DNA of 5,085 nt from Clostridia bacterium (GTDB taxonomy: Bacteria; Bacillota; Clostridia; Lutisporales; Lutisporaceae), in contig JAQSYB010000148.1 of assembly GCA_029256365.1 (NCBI GenBank), positions 1-5,085 on the forward strand. Direction: 5' to 3'. The translations under genes were made by a program, and so were the position numbers. Each line of letters starts with the position of its first letter. Position 1 is the stretch's first letter. The notes below the pieces were generated by a model, which saw only the letters and a program-made list of their open reading frames with translations, was not told the DNA's origin and ran no database searches. Shown here piece after piece: positions 1 to 5,085 of this stretch.

Positions 1-537
1 ATCATTTTGATCTCCGCTTCTATTTGTATAAACAACCTTCATACCAAGAGCCTTTGCTCTTTTTGCTGTTTCCTTTGCGATTCTGCCGTAGCCTATTAGT
101 CCAAGGGTCTTACCTGCAAGCTCTATGCCTTCATAGTGCTTCTTTTCCCACTTGCCTTGTCTCATTGTGTGATTGGCAATGTGGATGTATCTTGCCAAGC
201 AGAACATGTGTCCAATCGCTAGCTCAGCAACTGACGCGCTGCTTGCATTTGGTGTATTTGCAACAGTGATGCCCTTTGATTTCGCATATTCTACATCGAT
301 GTTGTCAACGCCTACTCCGCCTCTGATGATAAGCTTCAGCTTGCCTGTTTCCAATGCAGCATCGATAATTGGCTCTCTAACCTTTGTAGCTGATCTCACT
401 ACAATCACATCAAATTCCTTAATTTTTTGCTTAAGCTCTTCTACTTCATAGAATTGCTCAACAACTTCAAAACCGCTGTTCTTAAGCTCTTGTATAGCTG
501 CCTGCTCCATACCGTCTGCAACAAGTATTCTTACCAT
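1..537 (-). CDS. serA: D-3-phosphoglycerate dehydrogenase, N-terminal part (cut by window edge)
   Basis: This enzyme oxidises 3-phosphoglycerate to 3-phosphohydroxypyruvate with NAD+, the first step of serine synthesis, in the cytosol. The visible 179 residues begin MVRILVADGMEQ. They show the substrate-domain motif VRSATKV (residues 48-54), the IRGGVGVDNID block (71-81), TPNASSASVAEL (95-106) and the start of the Rossmann domain with LGLIGYGRIA (145-154), a GxGxxA version of the dinucleotide-binding loop. The catalytic Arg, Glu and His of the D-2-hydroxyacid dehydrogenase family lie beyond the edge, so activity and any C-terminal ACT domain cannot be judged. The ATG at 537 is preceded by AAGGGG, which overlaps the stop codon of the upstream aminotransferase; the 12-nt gap indicates one operon. 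Another hydroxyacid dehydrogenase is possible from sequence alone, but the aminotransferase neighbour makes serA the best call. Confidence 0.9.
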   Translation of the reverse strand, partial: MVRILVADGMEQAAIQELKNSGFEVVEQFYEVEELKQKIKEFDVIVVRSATKVREPIIDAALETGKLKLIIRGGVGVDNIDVEYAKSKGITVANTPNASSASVAELAIGHMFCLARYIHIANHTMRQGKWEKKHYEGIELAGKTLGLIGYGRIAKETAKRAKALGMKVVYTNRSGDQND

Positions 538-545
538 TTTAAGCA

Positions 546-551
546 CCCCTT
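546..551 (-). promoter_or_regulatory. serA ribosome binding site overlapping the serC stop codon
   Basis: On the minus strand AAGGGG lies 8 nt before the serA ATG, and its AA belongs to the TAA stop codon of the aminotransferase gene. This fixes the serA start and suggests translational coupling within the operon. Confidence 0.65.
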
Positions 552-1626
552 ACAGTCCTAATATTTCATTGATGTTTGTGATTAATTCCTTAACCTCATC
601 TAATGTATAGTCTGCCATATGTGAAATTCTGAAGGTTACATCCTTTAGGTCTCCATAACCATTTGATATTTCAAAGCCTCTTTCAGCCAACTGCTTATTT
701 AAGCCGCTTACATCAATACCCTTTGTATTCTTAATTGTTGTAAGTGTTTGTGAAAGGTACTTTTCATCTTCAACAAACAAAGCGAAGTTCTTCTGAGCCC
801 AGTCACGAACATATTTTGCCATTTCAAGGTGTCTAGCAAATCTATTTTCTAAACCTTCTGCAAGTATTCTATCTAATTGATAGTCCAATGCATACATATG
901 AGCAAGGGATGGAGTCGATGGATACTGATGATCCTTCTTATGTACATAATCATAAAGCTCAACCAAATCAAAGTATAAGCCTCTGTTTTCAACTTGTCTT
1001 GCTGCTGCAATTGCTCTTTCTGAAACAGAGCATATCGCCATACCTGCTGGCAAGCCTAAGCATTTTTGAGTTGAAGTAATACAAACATCTATTCCCCATG
1101 CATCTACTTCAATCTTTACTCCACCCATGGAGCTTACAGTATCTACTAGGAACAATACTTCAGGATATTTTGCCTTTAACAATTCACCAATTTCTTTTAC
1201 TGGGTTCATAATACCCGCTGAAGTCTCATTGTGTGTAACTGTTATTACATCATAATTACCTGTTGCCAAAGCTTCATCTACCATTGCTACTGTAGTAGGC
1301 TGACCAGCAACTGATGAGAATTTGTCAGCTGGTACACCGTTTGATTTTGCCATCTTGTACCATCTGTCTCCAAAAGCACCTACTGAGAATACTGCTACTT
1401 TTTTTCTAGTGCAGCTGCGTATGCCTGCCTCCATCAAACCACTTCCTGATGAAGTTGAAAGGATGATAGTATTATTTGTATAGAACACCTTTTGTAGTTT
1501 TTCTGAAATACCTTTTTGTAGAGCTGAAGCTGCTTTAGATCTGTGGCCAATTTGTTGTGTGCCCATTTTTTGCAATACATCCTCACGAACATCTACAGGA
1601 CCTGGAATAAATAATTTCTTATGCAT
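550..1626 (-). CDS. serC: Class V aminotransferase, probable phosphoserine aminotransferase
   Basis: A PLP-dependent cytosolic enzyme of 358 residues. The inferred reaction is transfer of an amino group from glutamate to 3-phosphohydroxypyruvate, giving phosphoserine. The fold is that of the alanine-glyoxylate/serine-pyruvate aminotransferase branch of class V, not the E. coli SerC branch. Visible landmarks are FIPGPVDVREDVL near the N-terminus (6-18), the SGSGLMEA cofactor-phosphate loop (60-67), HNETSAG (132-138), Asp162 in VDTVSSMGG expected to hold the pyridine nitrogen, Lys188 in STQKCLGLPAG as the Schiff-base lysine, and Arg333 in FRISHM expected to bind the substrate carboxylate. Length is normal and all core residues are present. 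AAGGAGG 7 nt upstream fixes the ATG. The serine role rests on serA following 12 nt later. Without that neighbour it would be called an alanine-glyoxylate aminotransferase-family protein, and a broader amino-acid specificity remains possible. Confidence 0.87.
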   Translation of the reverse strand: MHKKLFIPGPVDVREDVLQKMGTQQIGHRSKAASALQKGISEKLQKVFYTNNTIILSTSSGSGLMEAGIRSCTRKKVAVFSVGAFGDRWYKMAKSNGVPADKFSSVAGQPTTVAMVDEALATGNYDVITVTHNETSAGIMNPVKEIGELLKAKYPEVLFLVDTVSSMGGVKIEVDAWGIDVCITSTQKCLGLPAGMAICSVSERAIAAARQVENRGLYFDLVELYDYVHKKDHQYPSTPSLAHMYALDYQLDRILAEGLENRFARHLEMAKYVRDWAQKNFALFVEDEKYLSQTLTTIKNTKGIDVSGLNKQLAERGFEISNGYGDLKDVTFRISHMADYTLDEVKELITNINEILGL

Positions 1627-1633
1627 TTTATAT

Positions 1634-1640
1634 CCTCCTT
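1634..1640 (-). promoter_or_regulatory. serC ribosome binding site
   Basis: A full AAGGAGG sequence on the minus strand, 7 nt before the ATG ending at 1626. It is as close to the anti-Shine-Dalgarno complement as these sites get, and it settles the start. Confidence 0.85.
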
Positions 1641-1649
1641 CTATATATC

Positions 1650-1664
1650 GAGGGCTTCTCCCTC
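1650..1664 (-). promoter_or_regulatory. Short hairpin in the serC leader
   Basis: GAGGG and CCCTC form a perfect 5-bp GC-rich stem around a 5-nt loop in otherwise AT-rich DNA, ending about 10 nt upstream of the serC Shine-Dalgarno. There is no U-tract behind it, so it is not a terminator. It could stabilise the mRNA or affect ribosome access. It is too small to be certain of a role. Confidence 0.35.
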
Positions 1665-1766
1665 ATATTAGTTTACCTTTATTAACCAAAGCTCAAAATC
1701 GTATACAGCCTTATTTTACTATACAAAATAAATAATATACATTTTTAAACAATGATTAAATGCATC

Positions 1767-1800
1767 TTACAAAAATATCATACCATTTACAAAAATTTCA
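1767..1800. repeat. Two 14-bp direct repeats over the serC promoter
   Basis: TTACAAAAATATCA (1767-1780) and TTACAAAAATTTCA (1787-1800) differ at one base and are spaced 20 bp apart, close to two helical turns. The first overlaps the leftward -10 hexamer and the region just downstream of it; the second fills most of the spacer and touches the -35. The position fits a repressor or activator binding site for serC-serA, although AT-rich DNA can produce such repeats by chance. No known regulator motif was recognised. Confidence 0.45.
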
Positions 1801-1805
1801 CTCAA
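1777..1805 (-). promoter_or_regulatory. Probable promoter of the serC-serA operon
   Basis: Read on the minus strand: TTGAGT (-35, 1800-1805), a 17-nt spacer, and TATGAT (-10, 1777-1782) preceded by TGG, which makes an extended -10. Transcription would start near 1770, giving a leader of roughly 140 nt before serC. The match is good for a sigma-A type promoter, but it is a prediction by eye. Confidence 0.6.
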
Positions 1806-1893
1806 CACTAATATTGAAAAAACATGTAAAAAAGCAAATGTTATACTTTTCTGAAATTTCCAATTACTTGCCATCGAAATTTTACTAAATTTA

Positions 1894-1921
1894 TTGAAAG
1901 TTCTTTTTCCTATGTTATAAT
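1894..1921 (+). promoter_or_regulatory. Probable promoter of the diguanylate cyclase gene
   Basis: TTGAAA (-35, 1894-1899), a 16-nt spacer, and a consensus TATAAT (-10, 1916-1921) with the extended TGT motif just before it. The expected start is near 1928, about 30 nt upstream of the chosen start codon. This is the strongest promoter-like sequence in the window and implies housekeeping sigma-factor expression. Confidence 0.75.
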
Positions 1922-1956
1922 AAGGCTAATATTACCTATTCTGGGGAAGTGTGTAT

Positions 1957-2997
1957 ATGATTCAAGGGAACCATATGAATAAGTTTGATGAGACAGCCTT
2001 GGAGAAAAAGCTGATATCAGCCAGGCTTATTGCTTGTTTTCTATGTCTCGCTGTTGTAAATACAACAGATTACTTCGATCATACAAGCTATTATAACTTG
2101 GGAATACTGCTTTACCTTTTATACAACCTTGCTTTATGGTTGTATGCATCCCTTAGCAGTGATACCAAGCTTTTTGTTATGTCTATATATAATGATATAA
2201 TGATGATTACCTTACTAATCGCTTTTAGAGGTGGAATCAACTCTGATTTATATGGAGTATACTTTTTGGTGCTGACATATATTGTGTCCAAAAAACAAAA
2301 AAATCTCATTATTTCTGCTACATTATTCATATCAATACTATATCCGGCAGTATGCATTTATTTTTCAGATATGAATACCTATGTATTACACGACCTAATA
2401 TCCAGGTTGTTAACTAGAGTTTCTATTATACTTCTGTCCGTCTTCATTTTATATAATATCAAAAGTAAAATGAATTATTCCAGCATGTTAAGTCAAAAGG
2501 CCTATGAGATGGCCTTAATCGACCCCCTTACAAAGGTGTATAATAGAAATATGCTGGAAACTCTAAATGAACATAGAAAATTCCATCCCGACTGCATTAG
2601 CTTTGCCATGATAGATATTGATGACTTCAAGATAATCAATGATAACTATGGTCATCAAAAGGGCGATAAGATTTTGAGAATGCTGGGAGAATTGATCAAG
2701 AAAAACATCCGTACGGATGATATTTGCGTCAGGTATGGCGGTGAAGAGTTTCTTCTGGCCTTTAAGAATACAGACAATGAAACAGCACTAAAGATTTTAG
2801 AACGCATCAAGTCCTCCTTCTGCGAGCAAATATTTTATCGTGATGGCAAAGAAATATTTTGCACCATCAGTGTAGGCTTAGCCCTTGGCGACAAAGACGA
2901 GGACAACGAAAGCATCATTTCTAATGCCGACAAAGCTCTTTATCAAGCAAAAAGAAACGGCAAGAATAGTATCATGACTTACAGCAATGCATCCTAG
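1957..2997 (+). CDS. Membrane-bound diguanylate cyclase (GGDEF domain)
   Basis: The predicted enzyme joins two GTP molecules into cyclic di-GMP, the second messenger for motility and biofilm choices. The N-terminal half has about six hydrophobic helices (roughly residues 21-37, 46-67, 72-91, 96-110, 117-137 and 148-167) and no sensor family I recognise. A short linker leads to a GGDEF domain (about 187-343) starting DPLTKVYNR (189-197). Catalytic features are intact: Asp220 in IDIDDFK, Asn228, His233 and Asp237 in the nucleotide-binding segment, and RYGGEEF with GGEEF at 261-265. An RxxD inhibitory site (Arg252-Asp255) lies exactly five residues before GGEEF, so product feedback is expected. 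No EAL or HD-GYP domain is present. The ATG at 1957 has GGGGAAG 7 nt upstream. GTG 1951 lies too close to that site, and ATG 1975 with AAGGGA is a real alternative that is six residues shorter. The signal sensed is unknown. Confidence 0.92.
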   Translation: MIQGNHMNKFDETALEKKLISARLIACFLCLAVVNTTDYFDHTSYYNLGILLYLLYNLALWLYASLSSDTKLFVMSIYNDIMMITLLIAFRGGINSDLYGVYFLVLTYIVSKKQKNLIISATLFISILYPAVCIYFSDMNTYVLHDLISRLLTRVSIILLSVFILYNIKSKMNYSSMLSQKAYEMALIDPLTKVYNRNMLETLNEHRKFHPDCISFAMIDIDDFKIINDNYGHQKGDKILRMLGELIKKNIRTDDICVRYGGEEFLLAFKNTDNETALKILERIKSSFCEQIFYRDGKEIFCTISVGLALGDKDEDNESIISNADKALYQAKRNGKNSIMTYSNAS

Positions 2998-3031
2998 ACT
3001 TTAAATATTGGGTTATTATAGTGAGGTTAAT

Positions 3032-3631
3032 ATGAATTTTGAAATATTGAAGCAGCACACACCACGCATCAGTGATTACAAAGATAGCAGTGAATTTGCT
3101 GTATTGGTTCCTATTGTGAAACACAAAGAACAAGCTTGCATCGTTTTTCAAGTTCGTTCAGGAAGGTTGAACAAGCAGCCCAACGAGATATGCTTCCCCG
3201 GGGGCAAAATAGAGCCTAATGAAAGTCCTCTTCACGCTGCCATTCGCGAAACCTGCGAAGAGCTATTAATAGAAAAAAGCAGCATTGAGATATTGGGTGA
3301 GATAGACACCTTGGTAACACCATTTAATACCATAATCTACCCTTTTGCCGCTTATCTCAATGATTATCAAAATACCTACAGCAAAGATGAGGTAGAAGAA
3401 GTATTCTATGTGCCCATTGAATTTTTGATGAGCCATACCCCCAAATGCAGTTATTTGGATGTAATCATGCAGCCTCATGATGATTTCCCCTTTGAGAAAG
3501 TACAATATGGAAGAGATTACCCATGGGCGAAAGGCAAGTACCCTGCATACTTCTATGAGTATGAAAACAAGATTATATGGGGCATTACAGCTAGAATATT
3601 AAAAAATTTCATAGAGTTAATCAGCAAGTAG
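3032..3631 (+). CDS. Nudix hydrolase, CoA pyrophosphatase-like
   Basis: A 199-residue cytosolic hydrolase expected to cut a nucleoside diphosphate linked to another group. The Nudix box spans Gly58-Ile80 with the pattern GX5EX7REXXEE (Glu64, Arg72, Glu73, Glu76, Glu77), so the metal-binding glutamates are present; the usual late Gly is Leu79. Just before it, residues 42-58 (VRS..., then QPNEICFPGG) match the spacing of the CoA-pyrophosphatase signature RSx3Rx3Gx3FPGG, but the second Arg is Asn47 and the Gly is Asn51. The C-terminal IIWGITARIL resembles clostridial members of that group. CoA or a CoA derivative is therefore the likeliest substrate, though not assured. The ATG at 3032 has GAGG 5 nt upstream. 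The gene begins 34 nt after the diguanylate cyclase with no terminator between, so co-transcription is likely. Confidence 0.85.
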   Translation: MNFEILKQHTPRISDYKDSSEFAVLVPIVKHKEQACIVFQVRSGRLNKQPNEICFPGGKIEPNESPLHAAIRETCEELLIEKSSIEILGEIDTLVTPFNTIIYPFAAYLNDYQNTYSKDEVEEVFYVPIEFLMSHTPKCSYLDVIMQPHDDFPFEKVQYGRDYPWAKGKYPAYFYEYENKIIWGITARILKNFIELISK

Positions 3632-3637
3632 CTGTTC

Positions 3638-3663
3638 GGATGCAAAATATGCATCCTTTTTTT
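3638..3663 (+). terminator. Intrinsic terminator after the Nudix gene
   Basis: GGATGCA (3638-3644) pairs perfectly with TGCATCC (3650-3656) across a 5-nt loop and is followed directly by seven T. It lies 6 nt after the Nudix stop codon and closes the diguanylate cyclase-Nudix transcription unit. Confidence 0.9.
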
Positions 3664-3745
3664 ATGGAGATTCTTTGCTAGATACCCGATTATATAAGAT
3701 AAATTGGCACATAATATTTATTAACCGCTTTATTCATTCTAATAA

Positions 3746-3782
3746 TATAGCGCTCGTTTTACGGGACATCGTGAAGATTCTT
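3746..3782. repeat. Intergenic 37-bp repeat, copy 1 (diverged)
   Basis: Begins TATAGCGCTCGT and ends GTGAAGATTCTT, with a 13-bp middle that differs from copy 2. The two flanking blocks sit at the same offset as in copy 2, whose start is 56 bp to the right. The middle has lost the CATTCTGA sequence seen in copy 2, so this looks like a decayed or recombined copy. Confidence 0.6.
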
Positions 3783-3801
3783 TATATCCTTCAGCTAAAT
3801 G

Positions 3802-3838
3802 TATAGCGCTCGTCATTCTGAACGCAGTGAAGAATCTT
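3802..3838. repeat. Intergenic 37-bp repeat, copy 2 (CATTCTGA...AAGAATCTT type)
   Basis: Shares TATAGCGCTCGT exactly and GTGAAGAATCTT at 11 of 12 positions with copy 1. Inside it ATTCT (3815-3819) can pair with AGAAT (3831-3835), giving a small stem. From memory, the CATTCTGA-x-CG-x-AGTGAAGAATCT type of sequence is scattered through intergenic regions of many bacterial genomes, so this is probably a dispersed repeat and not a local operator. It ends 46 bp before the asparaginase start. Confidence 0.65.
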
Positions 3839-3884
3839 AATGAATATTGCCAAAATCAACAAATTAATAAAGATTGGAGAAATC

Positions 3885-4955
3885 ATGCAGCCTCTTGTAG
3901 TACTAACACGTTCACATATTATTGAAAGCATCCACAAGGGTTACATCAGCGTTGTAGATTTCAAGGGAGAACAAATCTACAGCACAGATAAAAAAGATGT
4001 AAAAATATATATGCGTTCCTCTGCCAAACCCATTCAAGCAGTGGCATTTGCTAGCTCTGGCGCAATGGATGCCTTTCATATCACTCCCCATGAGCTGGCA
4101 ATCATATGCTCCTCACACAGTGGTGAGTCATTCCATAGAAATGCAGTGAACTCTATTTTAAAAAAGATAGGTCTCAGCGAAAAGCATTTGCTGTGCGGTG
4201 TGGCAAATCCGTACAATAAAAATATGTTAAACAACTTAATTAAAAAAGGACAGCGTCCCTCCCCATTGTTCAACTGCTGCTCAGGCAAGCATGCTGCTAT
4301 GCTGGCACTATGCAAGTTTTTTGGCTATTCTATAGAGGATTACACCGAGCTGGAGCATCCAGTACAACAGCTTATCCTTAAAACAATCAGTGAACTATTG
4401 AATATTCCTCAATCTGACATCACCGTAGGTGTTGATGGCTGCGGCGTCCCAACCATAGCTCTCCCAATCAGCCAAATTGCTCAGCTATATGCACTTCTAG
4501 CTGCAGGGAAAAACGGTGACAACAAATATCGTGACGCCTTGGAGAAAATTGCAAATGCAATGAAAGCAAATCCACTTATGATAAATGGCGACAAAGAATT
4601 CTGCTCTGATTTAATAGCCGGCAGCAATGGCAGAGCCTTGGGCAAGGTAGGTGCAGAGGGAGTATATTGTATTGCTGTTCCGGAGAAGCAGCTGGGAATA
4701 TGCATAAAAATTTCTGATGGCAATGAACGTGCAGTATATCCTGTCGCTACACACCTTCTGAGCCAGCTAGGTATATTGTATGGCAGCACATTGGAGAATC
4801 TGAACAAGTGGGCATTTCCACCTATCAAAAATCACAAAGGAAATCTTGTAGGCCATACCCTTCCAGTTTTTGATATGCAGGATAGTACATTTGGAGCAAG
4901 CCTTCAAATCGGTGATACCCTAGATTTAAAGGAGGGAAAAATATGTTTCCATTAG
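3885..4955 (+). CDS. Asparaginase II-family L-asparaginase, first of a tandem pair
   Basis: The predicted enzyme hydrolyses L-asparagine to aspartate and ammonia and belongs to the Asparaginase_II family typified by Rhizobium etli asparaginase, whose fold is related to serine beta-lactamases and not to E. coli AnsA/AnsB. It has 356 residues, near the family length. Residues recalled from the R. etli structure all find counterparts: Ser45 and Lys48 in RSSAKP, Ser77 in SHSGE, the zinc-ligand set Cys132 and Lys135 in CCSGKHAAML and Cys186 in VDGCGVP, and a later Lys254 in GKVGAEGV as the likely second catalytic lysine. No signal peptide is seen, so it should be cytosolic. The ATG at 3885 has GGAGA 4 nt upstream. 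The in-frame ATG at 3840 lacks a ribosome binding site and abuts a repeat. No strong promoter was found in the preceding gap. The stop codon lies inside the next, homologous gene. Confidence 0.88.
   Translation: MQPLVVLTRSHIIESIHKGYISVVDFKGEQIYSTDKKDVKIYMRSSAKPIQAVAFASSGAMDAFHITPHELAIICSSHSGESFHRNAVNSILKKIGLSEKHLLCGVANPYNKNMLNNLIKKGQRPSPLFNCCSGKHAAMLALCKFFGYSIEDYTELEHPVQQLILKTISELLNIPQSDITVGVDGCGVPTIALPISQIAQLYALLAAGKNGDNKYRDALEKIANAMKANPLMINGDKEFCSDLIAGSNGRALGKVGAEGVYCIAVPEKQLGICIKISDGNERAVYPVATHLLSQLGILYGSTLENLNKWAFPPIKNHKGNLVGHTLPVFDMQDSTFGASLQIGDTLDLKEGKICFH
4929..4935 (+). promoter_or_regulatory. Ribosome binding site of the second asparaginase, inside the first gene
   Basis: AAGGAGG lies 7 nt before the ATG at 4943 and within the last codons of the upstream gene. 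This strong site fixes the second start and supports translational coupling across the 13-nt gene overlap. Confidence 0.85.
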
Positions 4956-5085
4956 CCGCAGTTACAAGAAGCAATTATGTAGAAAGCATACACTACGGAT
5001 ATATTTGTGTTTCTGATTCTACAGGCAAAATACTATTTCATCTTGGGGATCATAAAACCCAAGTATATTTTAGGTCATCAGCCAA
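4943..5085 (+). CDS. Second asparaginase II-family protein, N-terminal part (cut by window edge)
   Basis: Only the first 47 codons are visible. The protein begins MFPLAAVTRSNYVESIHYGY and aligns without gaps to the first asparaginase, with 21 of 47 residues identical by hand count. The shared blocks include TRS, ESIH, GYI and RSSA, the last being the start of the active-site RSSAKP loop. It overlaps the end of the first gene by 13 nt in a different frame and has its own strong ribosome binding site. It is presumably a paralogue arising from an old tandem duplication, given the moderate identity. Whether it keeps the zinc-site and later catalytic residues cannot be seen, so it may be an asparaginase, a partner subunit or a diverged enzyme. 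Confidence 0.85.
   Translation, partial: MFPLAAVTRSNYVESIHYGYICVSDSTGKILFHLGDHKTQVYFRSSA

Larger units (their letters stand above)
1627..1956. other. Divergent intergenic region between serC and the diguanylate cyclase gene
   Basis: A very AT-rich 330-bp stretch without a convincing gene. It holds a leftward promoter for serC-serA (1777-1805), a 14-bp direct repeat overlying that promoter, a leader of about 140 nt with a short hairpin before the serC ribosome binding site, and a rightward promoter for the diguanylate cyclase (1894-1921). I looked for a T-box (no TGGNACCGCG-like block on the minus strand) and for a cyclic-di-GMP riboswitch, and saw neither. The segment at about 1806-1893 between the promoters shows only a possible second rightward extended -10 (TGTTATACT, 1839-1847) without a well-placed -35. 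Confidence 0.7.

Noticed and set aside
24..451. Open frames on the plus strand across the left end
   Set aside because: They lie antisense to serA, whose translation is continuous and shows clear family motifs; the plus-strand products are low-complexity and lack ribosome binding sites.
1839..1847. Second rightward promoter with extended -10 TGTTATACT
   Set aside because: The only good -35 (TTGAAA at 1814-1819) is 22 nt away, too far; the promoter at 1894-1921 is much better.
1641..1950. T-box or cyclic-di-GMP riboswitch in the divergent region
   Set aside because: None of the conserved core sequences was found on either strand, and no terminator precedes serC.
3008..3031. TTG start extending the Nudix protein by 8 residues
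   Set aside because: No ribosome binding site is present, whereas the ATG at 3032 has GAGG at good spacing.
3704..3748. Promoter for the asparaginase genes (TTGGCA at 3704-3709)
   Set aside because: No -10-like hexamer lies at 16-18 nt; nearby AT-rich hexamers are badly spaced, so no promoter is called.
3840..3884. Upstream ATG extending the first asparaginase by 15 residues
   Set aside because: No ribosome binding site precedes it, it abuts the intergenic repeat, and the second paralogue starts in register with the ATG at 3885.
4076..4828. Minus-strand open frames inside the asparaginase gene
   Set aside because: They are shadows of a gene whose active-site residues are all in the plus-strand frame.

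Overview
The window is ordinary chromosomal DNA from a low-GC Gram-positive bacterium, most likely a clostridial Firmicute. The grounds are AT-rich intergenic DNA, strong AAGGAGG-type ribosome binding sites, consensus housekeeping-type promoters, and proteins of clostridial character: a class V aminotransferase next to a phosphoglycerate dehydrogenase, a clostridial-looking Nudix hydrolase, and asparaginase II-family enzymes. I cannot name a genus.

Layout. On the minus strand, 1626 down to 1, lies a serine biosynthesis unit: a class V aminotransferase acting as phosphoserine aminotransferase, followed 12 nt later by serA, which runs off the left edge. A 330-bp divergent intergenic region (1627-1956) carries a promoter for each direction. 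A near-perfect 14-bp direct repeat overlies the leftward promoter, and a small hairpin sits just before the aminotransferase ribosome binding site. On the plus strand come a six-helix membrane diguanylate cyclase (1957-2997) and, 34 nt later, a Nudix hydrolase resembling CoA pyrophosphatases (3032-3631). The pair is closed by a clear intrinsic terminator (3638-3663). The next gap (3664-3884) holds two copies of a 37-bp element, the second of which looks like a widely scattered bacterial repeat. After it come two tandem, overlapping genes of the zinc-type asparaginase II (Rhizobium etli type) family. The first is complete (3885-4955); the second (4943 onward) is cut by the right edge.

How the genes work together. 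serC and serA are two consecutive steps of the phosphorylated serine pathway. The diguanylate cyclase and the Nudix enzyme are probably co-transcribed, but no biochemical link is evident. The tandem asparaginases are almost certainly translated as a coupled pair and probably arose by duplication.

I found no phage, transposon, CRISPR, tRNA or rRNA sequence, no recognisable riboswitch, and nothing that amounts to a new biological system. The most useful leads are the tandem asparaginase pair, the repeat overlying the serC promoter, the altered motifs of the Nudix enzyme, and the paired intergenic repeat.
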